From contig NZ_RPFW01000002.1 of NCBI RefSeq assembly GCF_007827045.1, positions 744,001 to 808,000 of the forward strand: a stretch of DNA of 64,000 nt, given 5' to 3'. Position 1 is the stretch's first letter; each line of letters opens with the position of its first letter. The stretch comes from Trebonia kvetii. Its GTDB lineage: Bacteria; Actinomycetota; Actinomycetes; Streptosporangiales; Streptosporangiaceae. The position numbers were made by a program, and so were the translations under genes. Below are positions 49,642 to 59,105 of this stretch, in pieces. The notes beneath the pieces are model-generated. The model was not told the origin of the DNA, did not search any database, and was given only the letters and a program-made list of their open reading frames with translations.

Positions 49642-50712
49642 GTGATCATGTGGGGGTTGCCGGCGCTCGGCTGCACCCTGGTCGGTTCCGCCCTGCTGCT
49701 TCGCCGCTTGCCGCTGGCGGCGCTCGCCGTGGTGCTTGGCGGATCGGCGGCGAGCGCAGCGGTTGAGCCCGCGCCCGCGCGGGCCACGCTTGTCGTGGCC
49801 GCCGTGGTGGTTGTGTGCGGAGCGGGTCTGGAGATCTGCTACATGGCGGCGACGCGGACCCGCGGGGTCTCTGTCGTCGGCGTGGCCATGGCCGTCGGCT
49901 TCGGCGTGCTGATTCCGTTCCTGAACGTGCCGTTGCCCGGCGCGCAATCGGGTGACATCGGAGGGTCGGCCGTGCATCTCGCCACGATCGCCCTGTCTCT
50001 TGCCGCGATCCTCGCCTGGCTGATCGGGAACTCGATCCGGCTGGCCCACGCCAGGGCCGAGGCGCTGACGGCTCAGTCCGCCACCCAGACCGCGCTGGCC
50101 GAGCGGCTGCGGATCGCCCGCGAGCTGCACGACATCGTGGCGCACAGCATCGGCATCATCGCCATCCAGGCGGGCGCGGCCCACCGGGTCTTCGACACGA
50201 GTCCCGCCGAGGCACGCGACGCCCTGGCCGCCATCGAGGCCACAAGCAGGGAAACGCTGTCCGGGCTGCGGCGCATGGTGACGGGGCTGCGGAACGAGGA
50301 ACCCGGGTCCGGGCGGGCGGCGCTGGGCCCGGCGCCCGGCCTGGCGGACCTCGGCCGGCTGGCCGCGCAGACCCTGGACGCTGGCGTGCGGGTCGAGGTG
50401 GACTGGCGCGGCAGCCGGGAGCCGCTCCCCGCGGACATTGACCTGTCGGCATTCCGTATCGTCCAGGAGGCGGTCGCCAACGTGGTCCGCCATGCGGGCG
50501 CCGGCGAGTGCCTGGTGGTGATCGACCGCCGGGACGGGCAGCTGTCCATCGAGATCACCGACGGCGGGCGCGGCGGCGACGTTGCATCACCGGCATGCGC
50601 GAGCGCGCCGCGCTGCTCGGCGGCGAGTTCTCCGCCGGCCCGCGGGCCCGGCGGCGGCTTCCGGGTCGCCGTCCGGCTGCCGGTCCCGGCGCCGGCGCCG
50701 ACCCAGGCCTGA
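49642..50712 (+). CDS. Membrane sensor histidine kinase with paired frameshifts in its ATPase domain
   Basis: 356 residues. About five membrane helices (residues 1-120), the phosphoacceptor box LRIARELHDIVAHSIGIIAIQ (about 155) and N-box FRIVQEAVANVVRHAG (about 272). The end of the HATPase domain is abnormal: between about 50583 and 50645 the expected ITGMRERAALLGGEFSAGPR is encoded in another frame, while the in-frame reading is a meaningless CASAPRCSAASS stretch before normal GGGFRVAVRLPV resumes. Two compensating indels keep the frame open but destroy the G2 box. GTG 49642 follows GGAGG with 5-bp spacing. The stop overlaps the regulator start (TGATG). Confidence 0.78.
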   Translation: MIMWGLPALGCTLVGSALLLRRLPLAALAVVLGGSAASAAVEPAPARATLVVAAVVVVCGAGLEICYMAATRTRGVSVVGVAMAVGFGVLIPFLNVPLPGAQSGDIGGSAVHLATIALSLAAILAWLIGNSIRLAHARAEALTAQSATQTALAERLRIARELHDIVAHSIGIIAIQAGAAHRVFDTSPAEARDALAAIEATSRETLSGLRRMVTGLRNEEPGSGRAALGPAPGLADLGRLAAQTLDAGVRVEVDWRGSREPLPADIDLSAFRIVQEAVANVVRHAGAGECLVVIDRRDGQLSIEITDGGRGGDVASPACASAPRCSAASSPPARGPGGGFRVAVRLPVPAPAPTQA

Positions 50713-51407
50713 TGACGATCCGGGTCGTCCTGGCCGACGACCAGCCGCTGGTGCGGGCGGGCCTGCGCATGCTGATCGAGCAGACACCCGACATCGACGT
50801 GGCCGGCGAGGCCGGGACCGGCGCCACGGCGGTGCAGCTCGCGAGGGACACCGGGCCCGACGTGGTCCTCATGGACATTCGCATGCCTGGCATGGACGGC
50901 ATTGAGGCAACCCAGCTGATCACCGCGGGCGGCGGGCAGGCGCGGGTGCTCGTGCTGACCACGTTCGACGACGATGACTACGTCTACGGCGCGCTGCGCG
51001 CCGGGGCGAGCGGGTTCCTTGTCAAGGACATGGCGCTTGAGGACATCCTGACCGCGATCCGCGTGGTCGCGGCCGGCGACGCGATGATCGCCCCGGCCGT
51101 CACCCGCCGGCTGATCGGGCAGTTCGCCGGCCAGCCTCGGCCCGGCAGCAAGGCACGCGAGCTCGCAGGGATCACCGGCCGCGAGCGTGAGGTTCTCCGG
51201 CTGGTGGGCCTCGGCATGTCCAACGCCGAGATCGCCGCCGCCCTGTACATCACCCCGGGCACCGCCAAGACGCACGTGGCCCGGCTGCTCGCCAAGCTCG
51301 GCGCGAGGGACCGGGTACAGCTCGTCATCATCGCGTACGACGCCGGCCTGGTGCCTGCCAGTCCTGGCACGCCGGCCGGCTGCGACAATGATTGCCTGAC
51401 GACGTAA
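50712..51407 (+). CDS. NarL/LuxR-family response regulator
   Basis: 231 residues. Receiver domain 1-120 with MTIRVVLADDQPLVRAG, phospho-Asp in DVVLMDIRMPGMDG (about 54) and Lys in GFLVKDM; C-terminal LuxR helix-turn-helix ITGREREVLRLVGLGMSNAEI (about 152) and GTAKTHVARLLAKLGARDR. Partner of the kinase upstream, most likely controlling the divergent exporter. Confidence 0.93.
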   Translation: MTIRVVLADDQPLVRAGLRMLIEQTPDIDVAGEAGTGATAVQLARDTGPDVVLMDIRMPGMDGIEATQLITAGGGQARVLVLTTFDDDDYVYGALRAGASGFLVKDMALEDILTAIRVVAAGDAMIAPAVTRRLIGQFAGQPRPGSKARELAGITGREREVLRLVGLGMSNAEIAAALYITPGTAKTHVARLLAKLGARDRVQLVIIAYDAGLVPASPGTPAGCDNDCLTT

Positions 51408-51421
51408 CCCGGGGGTGACCA

Positions 51422-53191
51422 TTGGAGCGGCAGGCTGGCAGCTTGCTCTCGGTGAACGTGGGCCTGCCGCGCGATGTGAGCTGGCAGGGCCGTACCGTGC
51501 GCACCGCCGTGTGGAAGCGGCCGGCCGACGGCCCGCGGCTCGCCCGGCGGCTGAACCTCGTCGGCGATGGCCAGGGAGACCTGGCCGGCCACGGCGGCGA
51601 GCAGCGCGCCGTGTTCGTGTACCAGATCGAGGCATACCAGTACTGGCAGCAGCAGCTCGGGCGGAACGACTTCGAGTACGGCCAGTTCGGCGAGAACCTC
51701 ACCGTGCGCGGGCTGGCCGACGACGAGGTCTGCATCGGCGACCGCTACCAGATCGGCGAGGCGCTCTTCGAGGTTACGCAACCACGGGTGACCTGTTTCC
51801 GTGTTGGCATCCGGATGGATGATCCCAGGATTCCCGCGCTGCTCGTCTCTCACCACCGGCCCGGCTTCTACTTCCGGGTGCTGCGCGAGGGCGCGGTCCA
51901 GGCGGGAGACGAGATCGTCCGGGTGGCTCGCGGCCCGCAGGCCATGACCGTGGCCGAGATCGACGCGCTGCTGTACCTGCCCGGGCACCCGGCCGAGCAG
52001 GTGCGCCGGGCATTGACGATCCCGGCGCTGTCGCCGGGCTGGCAGGCGTCATTCCGCGAGCTCGCCGCCCAGGCGGACAACGGCAAGGGCACGGGCAACG
52101 CCGGGCTGGCCGCCGCGAGCCCGCCGCCAGCCTGGCCAGGGTTCCGCTCGCTCACGGTCACCGCGATCGAGCGGGAGAGCGAGTCGGTGATCTCGCTGCG
52201 GCTGGCCGACCCGGCCGGGGCACCGCTGCCTGCCGCGGCTCCCGGCCAGTTCGTGAGCGTCCGGCTGCGGCCGCACCCGGACCAGCCACCGCTGCTGCGC
52301 AGCTACTCACTGTCCGGCGCGCCGGATGCGGGGTCCTACCGGGTCAGCGTGAAGCGCGAGGAGCACGGCACGGCAAGCCACTACGTCCACGACCGCGTCC
52401 GGGCCGGTGACCGGCTTGAGGTCGCCGCGCCGCGCGGCACCTTCATCCTGCGGCCAGGCACGGCACCGGTGCTGCTGATCAGCGCGGGCGTCGGCGCTAC
52501 CCCGGTCCTGTCGATGCTGCACGCGCTGGCCGACGCGGGGCCCGGACGCGAGGTGTGGTGGCTGCACGGCGCGCGCAACCGGGCCGAGGAACCGTTCGCG
52601 GCCGAGGCGAGGTCACTGCTGGACCGGCTGCCAAGGGCACACCGGCACGTCTGCTACAGCCAGCCGGGGCCGGGCGACGTAGTCGGCCGCGACTACCAAT
52701 CGGCGGGCCGCCTGTCAGCGGACGTACTGGCACGGCTGGCCCTGCCGCGCGACGCCGAGGCCTACATCTGCGGACCGAACGGGTTCATGGCCGACGCGAC
52801 GGCCGCGCTGGGCAAGCTCGGTCTTGGCGGCGGCCAGATCAGGACCGAGATCTTCGGCGCGCGGCCGGCGCTGACGCCAGGCATCGCGGCCGCGGCTGCC
52901 GTGCCGCCGCACCAGCCGGCCGGGACGCCGGGCAGCGGCCCGGAGGTCGCGTTCGCGCGCAGCGGCCTGACCGTTCGCTGGGACCAGCGCTACGCGAGCC
53001 TGCTCGAACTCGCCGAAGCCTGCGACGTGCCGGTCCGCTGGTCCTGCCGCACCGGCGTGTGCCACAACTGCGAGTCCGGCCTGCTGTCAGGGGAGGTCGG
53101 CTACTCGCCCGACCCGGTCGACGATCCGGCCGACGGTGACGTGCTGATCTGCTGCGCGCAGCCGACCGGCGACGTCGCCCTCGACCTGTGA
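51422..53191 (+). CDS. MOSC domain / flavin reductase / [2Fe-2S] ferredoxin fusion
   Basis: 589 residues. MOSC domain (about 10-160: LSVNVGLPRDV, GHGGEQRAVFVYQIEAY, YGQFGENLTVRGL, VTQPRVTCFRVGIRM with the molybdenum-cofactor-related Cys), a 3-alpha linker (about 165-225), FAD/NAD reductase (LRSYSLSG, LLISAGVGATPVLSMLH, YICGPNGFM) and a C-terminal plant-type ferredoxin (CRTGVCHNCESGLLSG, CCAQP). Same plan as YiiM plus an oxidoreductase; it may reduce N-hydroxylated compounds at a Mo centre, inferred from the YiiM/mARC relationship. TTG 51422 follows GGGGGTGA. Confidence 0.88.
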   Translation: MERQAGSLLSVNVGLPRDVSWQGRTVRTAVWKRPADGPRLARRLNLVGDGQGDLAGHGGEQRAVFVYQIEAYQYWQQQLGRNDFEYGQFGENLTVRGLADDEVCIGDRYQIGEALFEVTQPRVTCFRVGIRMDDPRIPALLVSHHRPGFYFRVLREGAVQAGDEIVRVARGPQAMTVAEIDALLYLPGHPAEQVRRALTIPALSPGWQASFRELAAQADNGKGTGNAGLAAASPPPAWPGFRSLTVTAIERESESVISLRLADPAGAPLPAAAPGQFVSVRLRPHPDQPPLLRSYSLSGAPDAGSYRVSVKREEHGTASHYVHDRVRAGDRLEVAAPRGTFILRPGTAPVLLISAGVGATPVLSMLHALADAGPGREVWWLHGARNRAEEPFAAEARSLLDRLPRAHRHVCYSQPGPGDVVGRDYQSAGRLSADVLARLALPRDAEAYICGPNGFMADATAALGKLGLGGGQIRTEIFGARPALTPGIAAAAAVPPHQPAGTPGSGPEVAFARSGLTVRWDQRYASLLELAEACDVPVRWSCRTGVCHNCESGLLSGEVGYSPDPVDDPADGDVLICCAQPTGDVALDL

Positions 53192-53223
53192 GAACCGACC
53201 GGGTCGGGCGGTAAGCCTGGCTG

Positions 53224-54198
53224 TCAGGGGTGGACCGGTCCGCTGGGGCCCTTGTCCAGGCGCAGCGACTGCATGATGGCGAACGTCGTGGTCAGCGTGT
53301 ATTCCTCGATGTCGGCGGCCGCCAGCACGCCGGTGTACTTGGCGATGACGGGCGCGGCCGCGCGCTCGGTCACCGTGTTGAGATGGCCCCTGATGCCCGC
53401 CCAGAAGTTCTCGCCGTAGTGCATGTAGTAAGGCACCGGGTTGACGCTCGCCAGCGCCTCCCTGGCGCTGGCCTCGATGTCGGCGATGTACTGCTGGTGC
53501 AATGCGACGTCCTCGCGGGTGGCGAGCCTGCCGACGTGCCCGCTGATGAGATGTGACCATTCGTAGGCCAGCGCCTTGGCTGGCGCCTGCATGTAGCCCT
53601 GCACGTCATCGCTGAGGTTGGTGTTGTAGATCGGCACCCAGCCGGCGTTGACGATATCGATCAGCATCAGGGTGTCGTGGCCGGGGAAGTGGATATAGAT
53701 GTTGTCGGGCGAGTGGTTGGGTCCGTGCCAGGCCAGTTCGACGCGCTCCCCGCCTACCTCGAGCGTGTAGGTGTCGGCGAACGTCACATCGGGCACCGGA
53801 CGGGCCGGGTCGCCGTCCCTAATGAGCAGGCGGCGCGTCTCCTCGTGCCCGATGCGGACGACGCCCTCGAACAGTGAGGCGGCGCCGCCGTGGTCGGCGT
53901 GGTGATGGGAGTAGACCAGGTGCGTGACGGTGCTTGTGGTGCCTTCCGCGGTGGTGATCTCGTCGACGGCGCGCAGCAGGTTGTTGCCGATGCTTGGCGG
54001 CGCGTCGAAGATCACCACGCCGTCCGTGGTAGCCAGGAACGCCGAGTTGTATACCCCGTCGGTGACCCAGTACAGGTTCCGCTCCACGCGCCCGACGTGA
54101 TAGCCCTGCTCGTTCAGTGCGGGACCCAGCGCCGACCGCGGGATCGGCGCGTACTCGGGCAGTCCAGCGGTGCCGTTGCCGTCAGCTGATGATGTCAC
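53224..54198 (-). CDS. Metallo-beta-lactamase-fold hydrolase
   Basis: 324 residues. Metal motif VYSHHHADHGGAA (HxHxDH, about 93), VELAWHGPNHSPDN (about 155) and LIDIVNAGW supply the second metal's ligands. A zinc hydrolase of unknown substrate, closer to quorum-lactonase/teichoic-type cytosolic enzymes than to antibiotic lactamases. GTG 54196-54198 chosen because GAGGAGAAC lies 6 bp upstream; an in-frame GTG at 54222 is weaker. Downstream of an SDR gene by 57 bp. Confidence 0.87.
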   Translation of the reverse strand: MTSSADGNGTAGLPEYAPIPRSALGPALNEQGYHVGRVERNLYWVTDGVYNSAFLATTDGVVIFDAPPSIGNNLLRAVDEITTAEGTTSTVTHLVYSHHHADHGGAASLFEGVVRIGHEETRRLLIRDGDPARPVPDVTFADTYTLEVGGERVELAWHGPNHSPDNIYIHFPGHDTLMLIDIVNAGWVPIYNTNLSDDVQGYMQAPAKALAYEWSHLISGHVGRLATREDVALHQQYIADIEASAREALASVNPVPYYMHYGENFWAGIRGHLNTVTERAAAPVIAKYTGVLAAADIEEYTLTTTFAIMQSLRLDKGPSGPVHP

Positions 54199-54255
54199 TG
54201 CGTTCTCCTCATGGCTCGGCACGCCCTGCTGGCTGTGCGCGGGTCTGTTGTCTGG

Positions 54256-54984
54256 TCAGGCTCCGTAGGCCGGCAGGATCGCGCCGCTCACCGGGGCGGC
54301 GGCGTCGCTCACCAGGAACGCGATCAAGCCGGCGATGACCTCGGGCTCGACCGCGTGCGCCAGCACTTCCGGCGGGAAGATGGTCCGGTTGGTGGGGGTG
54401 TCGAGCAACTGGGGGGCGACCGCGTTGACCCGGATGCCGTTCGGCCGCAGCTCGGCATCGAGAATGCGGATCAAGTGCGCCAGGGCGGCCTTGCTCACGC
54501 TGTAGGCGGCCATGCCCGCCGTCGGCTCAAGCGCCGGGCGGGAGGTCACGTGGACGATCGCGCCAGAACCCCGCTGGCGCATGTGCGGCGCCACCGCCTG
54601 GCTCAGCCACAGTGCGGCACCGAGGTTCACATCGATCATCAGCCGCAGGCCATCGGGTGTGGCGGCGAGCGCGTCGCCAAGCTGGAACGCGCCGATGGTA
54701 TTGACGAGCACCGCTGGCGACCCGACTTCTCCCGCGATCCGCTCGATGACCGCCGCGGCGGCCGTCGGGTCGGTCGCGTCCGCGACCTCGGACCTGATGC
54801 TGGCGGGCAGCTCCTTCAGTCCTTGCTCGTTCCGGTCCACCCCCACGACGGTAAAGCCGGCCGCGGCCAGGGCCAGGCTGGTCGCGCGCCCGAGCGGACC
54901 GCCCGCTCCGGCGACGACCGCGACGCCAGGTCCAGCCTGACCATCACGGCTCGGTGCTGTCATTCCTTCGGTCCCTGTGGTCAT
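54256..54984 (-). CDS. Short-chain dehydrogenase/reductase
   Basis: 242 residues. Nucleotide loop VVAGAGGPLGRATSLAL (about 23), catalytic Ser in VHVTSRPA and YSVSKAALAHL (Tyr about 160), GIRVNAVAPQL. The VDRN acidic end of strand 2 favours NAD. Substrate unknown. Start ATG 54982-54984 overlaps the stop of the small upstream gene (ATGA). Confidence 0.9.
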   Translation of the reverse strand: MTTGTEGMTAPSRDGQAGPGVAVVAGAGGPLGRATSLALAAAGFTVVGVDRNEQGLKELPASIRSEVADATDPTAAAAVIERIAGEVGSPAVLVNTIGAFQLGDALAATPDGLRLMIDVNLGAALWLSQAVAPHMRQRGSGAIVHVTSRPALEPTAGMAAYSVSKAALAHLIRILDAELRPNGIRVNAVAPQLLDTPTNRTIFPPEVLAHAVEPEVIAGLIAFLVSDAAAPVSGAILPAYGA

Positions 54985-55208
54985 GTCACATCGCCTTCTC
55001 GGTCGGTTATCTGGCGGACCTCAAGCAGCTCGAGGCCCAGCGATTCGATCTCGAACAGGACTCCGTGCAGGCCAGAGCGGTCGAGCACGCCGGTCAGGAC
55101 TGTCTCCCTGCCGTTCAGCTGCCAGGTCATCCCCGGAAACGCGGATAGCAGCACGGCGCCAAGGTGGCCGTTGATCCGGATCAGGTACCTAGCGGATGCG
55201 GGGTCCAT
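54981..55208 (-). CDS. Small conserved protein upstream of the SDR
   Basis: 75 residues from ATG 55206-55208 (MDPASARYLIRINGHLGAVL). A compact beta-alpha pattern (TVLTGVLDRSGLHGVLFEIESLGLELLEVRQI) resembles small actinobacterial proteins often found next to regulators and dehydrogenases; function unknown. An upstream in-frame ATG (55242-55244) would add 12 residues. Divergent from the LuxR-family gene. Confidence 0.68.
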   Translation of the reverse strand: MDPASARYLIRINGHLGAVLLSAFPGMTWQLNGRETVLTGVLDRSGLHGVLFEIESLGLELLEVRQITDREGDVT

Positions 55209-55330
55209 GCCGCCACGTTCCTGCCGGATCAGGTGAGCGCACATCGCCAGGATCCGGTGAGACCGGCGCGGGAAGAAGATTGATCTTGCGGTATTGCGAC
55301 GCCGATCACCCGGACGCGTAGGGTGGCTAG

Positions 55331-57991
55331 GTGGGTAGAAAGCCCGGTGAGGCAGCTCCGCGACTCATACCGCGTGCGGAACTAGTCGCGGACCTCGATC
55401 GAGCGGCGGAAGCCAAGGTCACGCTCATCTCGGCCCCCGCCGGCAGCGGAAAGACGTCGCTGCTGCGCGCCTGGGCAGACGGTCCCGGCCGGGCCTACCG
55501 GCTGGCATCGGTCCAGGTCCAGCGCGACCAGCAGGACTGCCAGCAGTTCTGGCTCGCCGTCCTTGCCGCCGTCCGGCAGGCCTCAGGCACGCCTGGCGAC
55601 GGCGGGCAACTCGCCGCGACACCTGACTTCAACGAGGCGACGGCCGGCGAACGGGTCTTGGCCGAGCTCGCTGAGCCCGGCGAACGTACGTTCCTTGTCA
55701 TCGATGACCTGCACGAGCTGACGTCCGCGGAGGCGCTGCTGCAGCTCACCCGGCTGCTTGAGCGGCTGCCACCGCACGTGCACGCGATTCTCGCGACGCG
55801 GCGCGACCTGCCACTGCGGATGCACAAGCTGCGACTCTCCGGTGACCTGGCCGAGATCCGGGCCGCCGACCTGCGTTTCACGCCGGAGGAGACCCGCGAG
55901 CTGCTGAAAACATCGGGCGTAGCGCTGTCTGAGGCCAGCGCTACGCAGCTGCACGAGCGCACCGAAGGCTGGGCCGCGGGACTGCGGCTCGCCGCGATCT
56001 CCCTGGCCAGCAGCGGTGATCCCGAACGGTTCGTCGCGGAGTTTTCCGGCAGCAACCGGACCGTGGCCGAGTACCTGCTCGCCGAGATGCTGGAGAGCCA
56101 GCCGTCCGACGTCCAGCACCTGCTGCTGCGCACTTCGCTGCCCGAGTGTGTCAACGGCGAGCTGGCGGATCTCTTGACCGGTCATCCGGGGTCGGAACGG
56201 ATCCTGCTCAACCTCGAGGACGCCAACGCCTTTGTCGTGTCGCTCGACGCCGACCGGACGTGGTTCCGCTATCAGCACCTGTTCGCCGACCTGCTCCGGC
56301 TCGAACTGCGGCGCAGGCTCCCCGAACAGGTCCCAGTCCTGCACCGGCTGGCAGCGACGTGGTTCGCCGGGCACGGCTGGATCGCGGAAGCCATCAAGCA
56401 CACGCAGTCCGCGGGCGACTGGTGCGAAGCGGCACGCCTGCTTGCCGATCACTCGTTCAGCATGACGCTGGACGGCCAGGCCCAGACCATCGAGGCGCTG
56501 CTGCGCGCGTTCCCGCCCGGCGCCGTCACCGACGGCGCCGATCTTCCGCTCGCCCGCGCGACAAGCGACCTCACCCAGGGACGCCTGGACGACGCCGCCG
56601 CCTACCTGAGCGTGGCCGAGGGCTCGATCGGCCCGATGCCGCCAGAGCGCAAGCACCGCCTCGAAGTGGCGATCGCGGCGCTGCGGTTGTCCCTGGCGCG
56701 CAAGCGCGGCCACCTCAGCAGCGTCCTCGAGCAGGTCAGGTTCCTCGCCTCGCCGGTCAGCGGCCAGTCCGACGAGGACATCGCGCTCGACAGCGACCTG
56801 CGTGCGGTCGCGCTCATGAACCTCGGCATCGCCGAGGCGTGGGCACTGGCGAACAAGGACAGCGAACGGCACCTGCAGGAAGGCGCCGCACTCGCCCGCA
56901 GGATCCGGCGTCCGTACCTGGAAGTCGCGTGCCTGGCCGAGCTCGCCTTCGCCTCGAAGATCGAGCCGCCGGCCACCACGCGCCGGCAGTGCCTGGAGGC
57001 GATAGCCCTCGCCGAGCAGCACGGCTGGGGCGCGGAGCCGGTCATCTCGCCAGCGCTGGTGAACCTCGCGGGAACCTTCATCCTCACCGGCGAGTTCGAC
57101 CAGGCCGAATACTGGCTGCAGCGGACCGCCGCCGCCGTGGAGGGCGACACCGGGCCCGTCATCAGGCTGCTGCTGCACCTCGGCAACGGCATGCTGCTGT
57201 CCGGCAGGCGCAGGCTGCGCGCGGCGCTCGCCGAATACTTGGCGGCCGAGGAACTGCAGGCCGACCTCGAGGGCTCGCACGCGCTCGCGAGCCAGCTGGC
57301 CGGCTGGCGGCTGAGTACCCAGGCCCGCCTGGGGCAGCTCGCCGAAGCCCGGGCAGCGCTGGCCGGGGTCGACGCCGAGCTGACTGGTTCCGGCGAAATC
57401 GCCAACGCTCGCGCCGCCATCTGTCTCGCCGAGGACAACCCGGCCGGAGCGCTCGCCGCGGCCGCTGATGTGCTTACCGGGTCAGCCCCGGTCATCGGGC
57501 ACCTGACGGTCATCGAGGCGAACCTGCTGACGGCACTCGCGCACCGGGAACTCGGCGACCGGCGCGCCGCGCTCGCCGCCACAGAAAGCGCGCTGGCACT
57601 GGCGGAGGCCGACCGCCTCGTGCTTCCGTTCGCGATGACCGGCGCCGTTGAACTGCTCGAAGCCACGCCGCGGCACGAGACGGCGCACGCGGCGCTGCTG
57701 CGCGACATCATCGACATACTTCGCGGAGCCCCGGTCGCTCCGCGTAATGAGGCCGCGCCGCTTGAAACCGCGCAGCTGAGCCCTACCGAGCTGCGGGTGC
57801 TGCGATTCCTGCCGACCAATCTCTCACGCCCGGAGATCGCCAGTGAACTGTCGGTCTCGGTCAATACGGTAAACACGCACATCAGGAACATTTACGCCAA
57901 GCTCCAGGCCCAGGATCGCTCCTCGGCCGTGCAGCGCGCCCGCGAAATGCGGCTGCTCTCCGCCGACCCGACTATCACCAGGATCCGGTGA
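55331..57991 (+). CDS. Large MalT-like (LAL) LuxR-family transcriptional regulator
   Basis: 886 residues. N-terminal STAND-type NTPase with Walker A SAPAGSGKTSLLRAW (about 35) and Walker B TFLVIDDLHEL (about 120), a long TPR-like helical region (about 390-800) and a C-terminal LuxR helix-turn-helix LSPTELRVLRFLPTNLSRPEIASE (about 818) with VNTVNTHIRNIYAKLQA. It binds ATP and an inducer to switch on nearby genes; likely targets are the SDR/MBL unit or the esterase. GTG 55331. Confidence 0.92.
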   Translation: MGRKPGEAAPRLIPRAELVADLDRAAEAKVTLISAPAGSGKTSLLRAWADGPGRAYRLASVQVQRDQQDCQQFWLAVLAAVRQASGTPGDGGQLAATPDFNEATAGERVLAELAEPGERTFLVIDDLHELTSAEALLQLTRLLERLPPHVHAILATRRDLPLRMHKLRLSGDLAEIRAADLRFTPEETRELLKTSGVALSEASATQLHERTEGWAAGLRLAAISLASSGDPERFVAEFSGSNRTVAEYLLAEMLESQPSDVQHLLLRTSLPECVNGELADLLTGHPGSERILLNLEDANAFVVSLDADRTWFRYQHLFADLLRLELRRRLPEQVPVLHRLAATWFAGHGWIAEAIKHTQSAGDWCEAARLLADHSFSMTLDGQAQTIEALLRAFPPGAVTDGADLPLARATSDLTQGRLDDAAAYLSVAEGSIGPMPPERKHRLEVAIAALRLSLARKRGHLSSVLEQVRFLASPVSGQSDEDIALDSDLRAVALMNLGIAEAWALANKDSERHLQEGAALARRIRRPYLEVACLAELAFASKIEPPATTRRQCLEAIALAEQHGWGAEPVISPALVNLAGTFILTGEFDQAEYWLQRTAAAVEGDTGPVIRLLLHLGNGMLLSGRRRLRAALAEYLAAEELQADLEGSHALASQLAGWRLSTQARLGQLAEARAALAGVDAELTGSGEIANARAAICLAEDNPAGALAAAADVLTGSAPVIGHLTVIEANLLTALAHRELGDRRAALAATESALALAEADRLVLPFAMTGAVELLEATPRHETAHAALLRDIIDILRGAPVAPRNEAAPLETAQLSPTELRVLRFLPTNLSRPEIASELSVSVNTVNTHIRNIYAKLQAQDRSSAVQRAREMRLLSADPTITRIR

Positions 57992-58023
57992 CGCCTGCTC
58001 ATCTGCCCGGCGGCAAGGCTGGC

Positions 58024-58041
58024 AGGTGGGCGGGCCCACCT
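58024..58041. promoter_or_regulatory. 18-bp palindrome upstream of the esterase gene
   Basis: AGGTGGGCGGGCCCACCT: 8-bp arms around GG, 41 bp before the esterase start at 58083 and 32 bp after the regulator stop. It could be an operator for the preceding LuxR protein or a small hairpin. Confidence 0.35.
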
Positions 58042-58082
58042 GGGGCGGCGCCAGACCAACCCCATCCCACAGGGAGATCCTC

Positions 58083-58994
58083 GTGAGCAGCGAGCAGCGA
58101 CAGAACCTGGAAGCAATCCTGCGACAGGGAGCCTTGCCCGTCGACAGCGATGTCAGCGAGCAGCGGCGGATACTGCGGGACCTGGCAGCGGCGCGGCCGC
58201 TGCCTGCCGATGTGACGGTTACCGCAGCCGAACTTGGCGGCGTCCCGACGGCCGAGATCACCATCGACGGAGTCGAGCCCGAGCACGTTGTCCTGTACTT
58301 CCACGGCGGCGTGTACGTCGTCGGTGACGCCTTTCAATCCGCTGACCTGGCCTCGCAGGTGGGCAGGCGGGCGCGCGCCAAGGCCATATCCGTCGACTAC
58401 CGGCTCGCACCCGAGCACCCGTATCCGGCGGCGGTCGACGACGCTCTTGCCGCCTACGAAGCACTCCTGCGCAGCGGCACCGCGCCTTCCGACATCGTTT
58501 TCGCTGGCGAGTCCGCCGGCGGCGGGCTCGCCATCGCCGCCCTGGTCCGCGCCCGCGATCACGGGCTGCCCCTGCCGGCCGCGGTTTTCGCCATGTCACC
58601 GTATGCCGACCTGACGCTGGCCGGGACGACCATGGAAACCAAGCGTGCGGCCGACCCCCTGCTCAACCGGGAGCTCCTCCAGCCCCGGGTCGCCGACTAC
58701 GCGGCGGGTCACGACCCTGCTCTTGGCCTCATCAGTCCCGTATTCGCCGACCTGTCCGGCCTGCCGCCCCTGATCATCCAGGGCGGAAGTCACGAGGTCC
58801 TCCTCGATGACGCCATCCGGCTCGCGCGCCAGGCCGCCACCGCCGACGTCCAGGTCACCCTCGACATCACCCCGCTTGTGCCGCATGTTTTCCAGGGCTT
58901 CTACCCCATCCTCGACGAGGCGGCCGCTGCCCTGGACAGGGCAGGACTGTTCCTTTCCACGCAGCTCGGCGCTGGGAAACTCGTCACTGGATAG
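58083..58994 (+). CDS. HSL-family alpha/beta-hydrolase (esterase)
   Basis: 303 residues. Oxyanion motif VLYFHGGVYVVGD (HGG, about 68), nucleophile FAGESAGGGLAIAAL (Ser about 143), and the Asp/His pair in the C-terminal third (GGSHEVLLDDA at about 240, PLVPHVFQGF at about 268). Members hydrolyse short-chain esters. GTG 58083 follows AGGGAGA; the open frame back to 58026 is leader. Confidence 0.9.
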   Translation: MSSEQRQNLEAILRQGALPVDSDVSEQRRILRDLAAARPLPADVTVTAAELGGVPTAEITIDGVEPEHVVLYFHGGVYVVGDAFQSADLASQVGRRARAKAISVDYRLAPEHPYPAAVDDALAAYEALLRSGTAPSDIVFAGESAGGGLAIAALVRARDHGLPLPAAVFAMSPYADLTLAGTTMETKRAADPLLNRELLQPRVADYAAGHDPALGLISPVFADLSGLPPLIIQGGSHEVLLDDAIRLARQAATADVQVTLDITPLVPHVFQGFYPILDEAAAALDRAGLFLSTQLGAGKLVTG

Positions 58995-59105
58995 CGGCGC
59001 CGGACTGTTCTCAAGCGGCACCACGGTCGCCTGCAGGCGACTCATCCGGCAGCATGGTAAATCGGGTCGGGAACGGCAGTAGCGCTCATTCGTCTGGGAG
59101 AACCC

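Noticed and set aside
55226..55261. Direct repeat GGATCAGGTGAG / GGATCCGGTGAG upstream of the LuxR gene
   Set aside because: Short, imperfect, and a similar string occurs by chance at the end of that gene.
55583..57280. 565-codon open frame on the minus strand
   Set aside because: Antisense to the MalT-like regulator; no recognisable motif.
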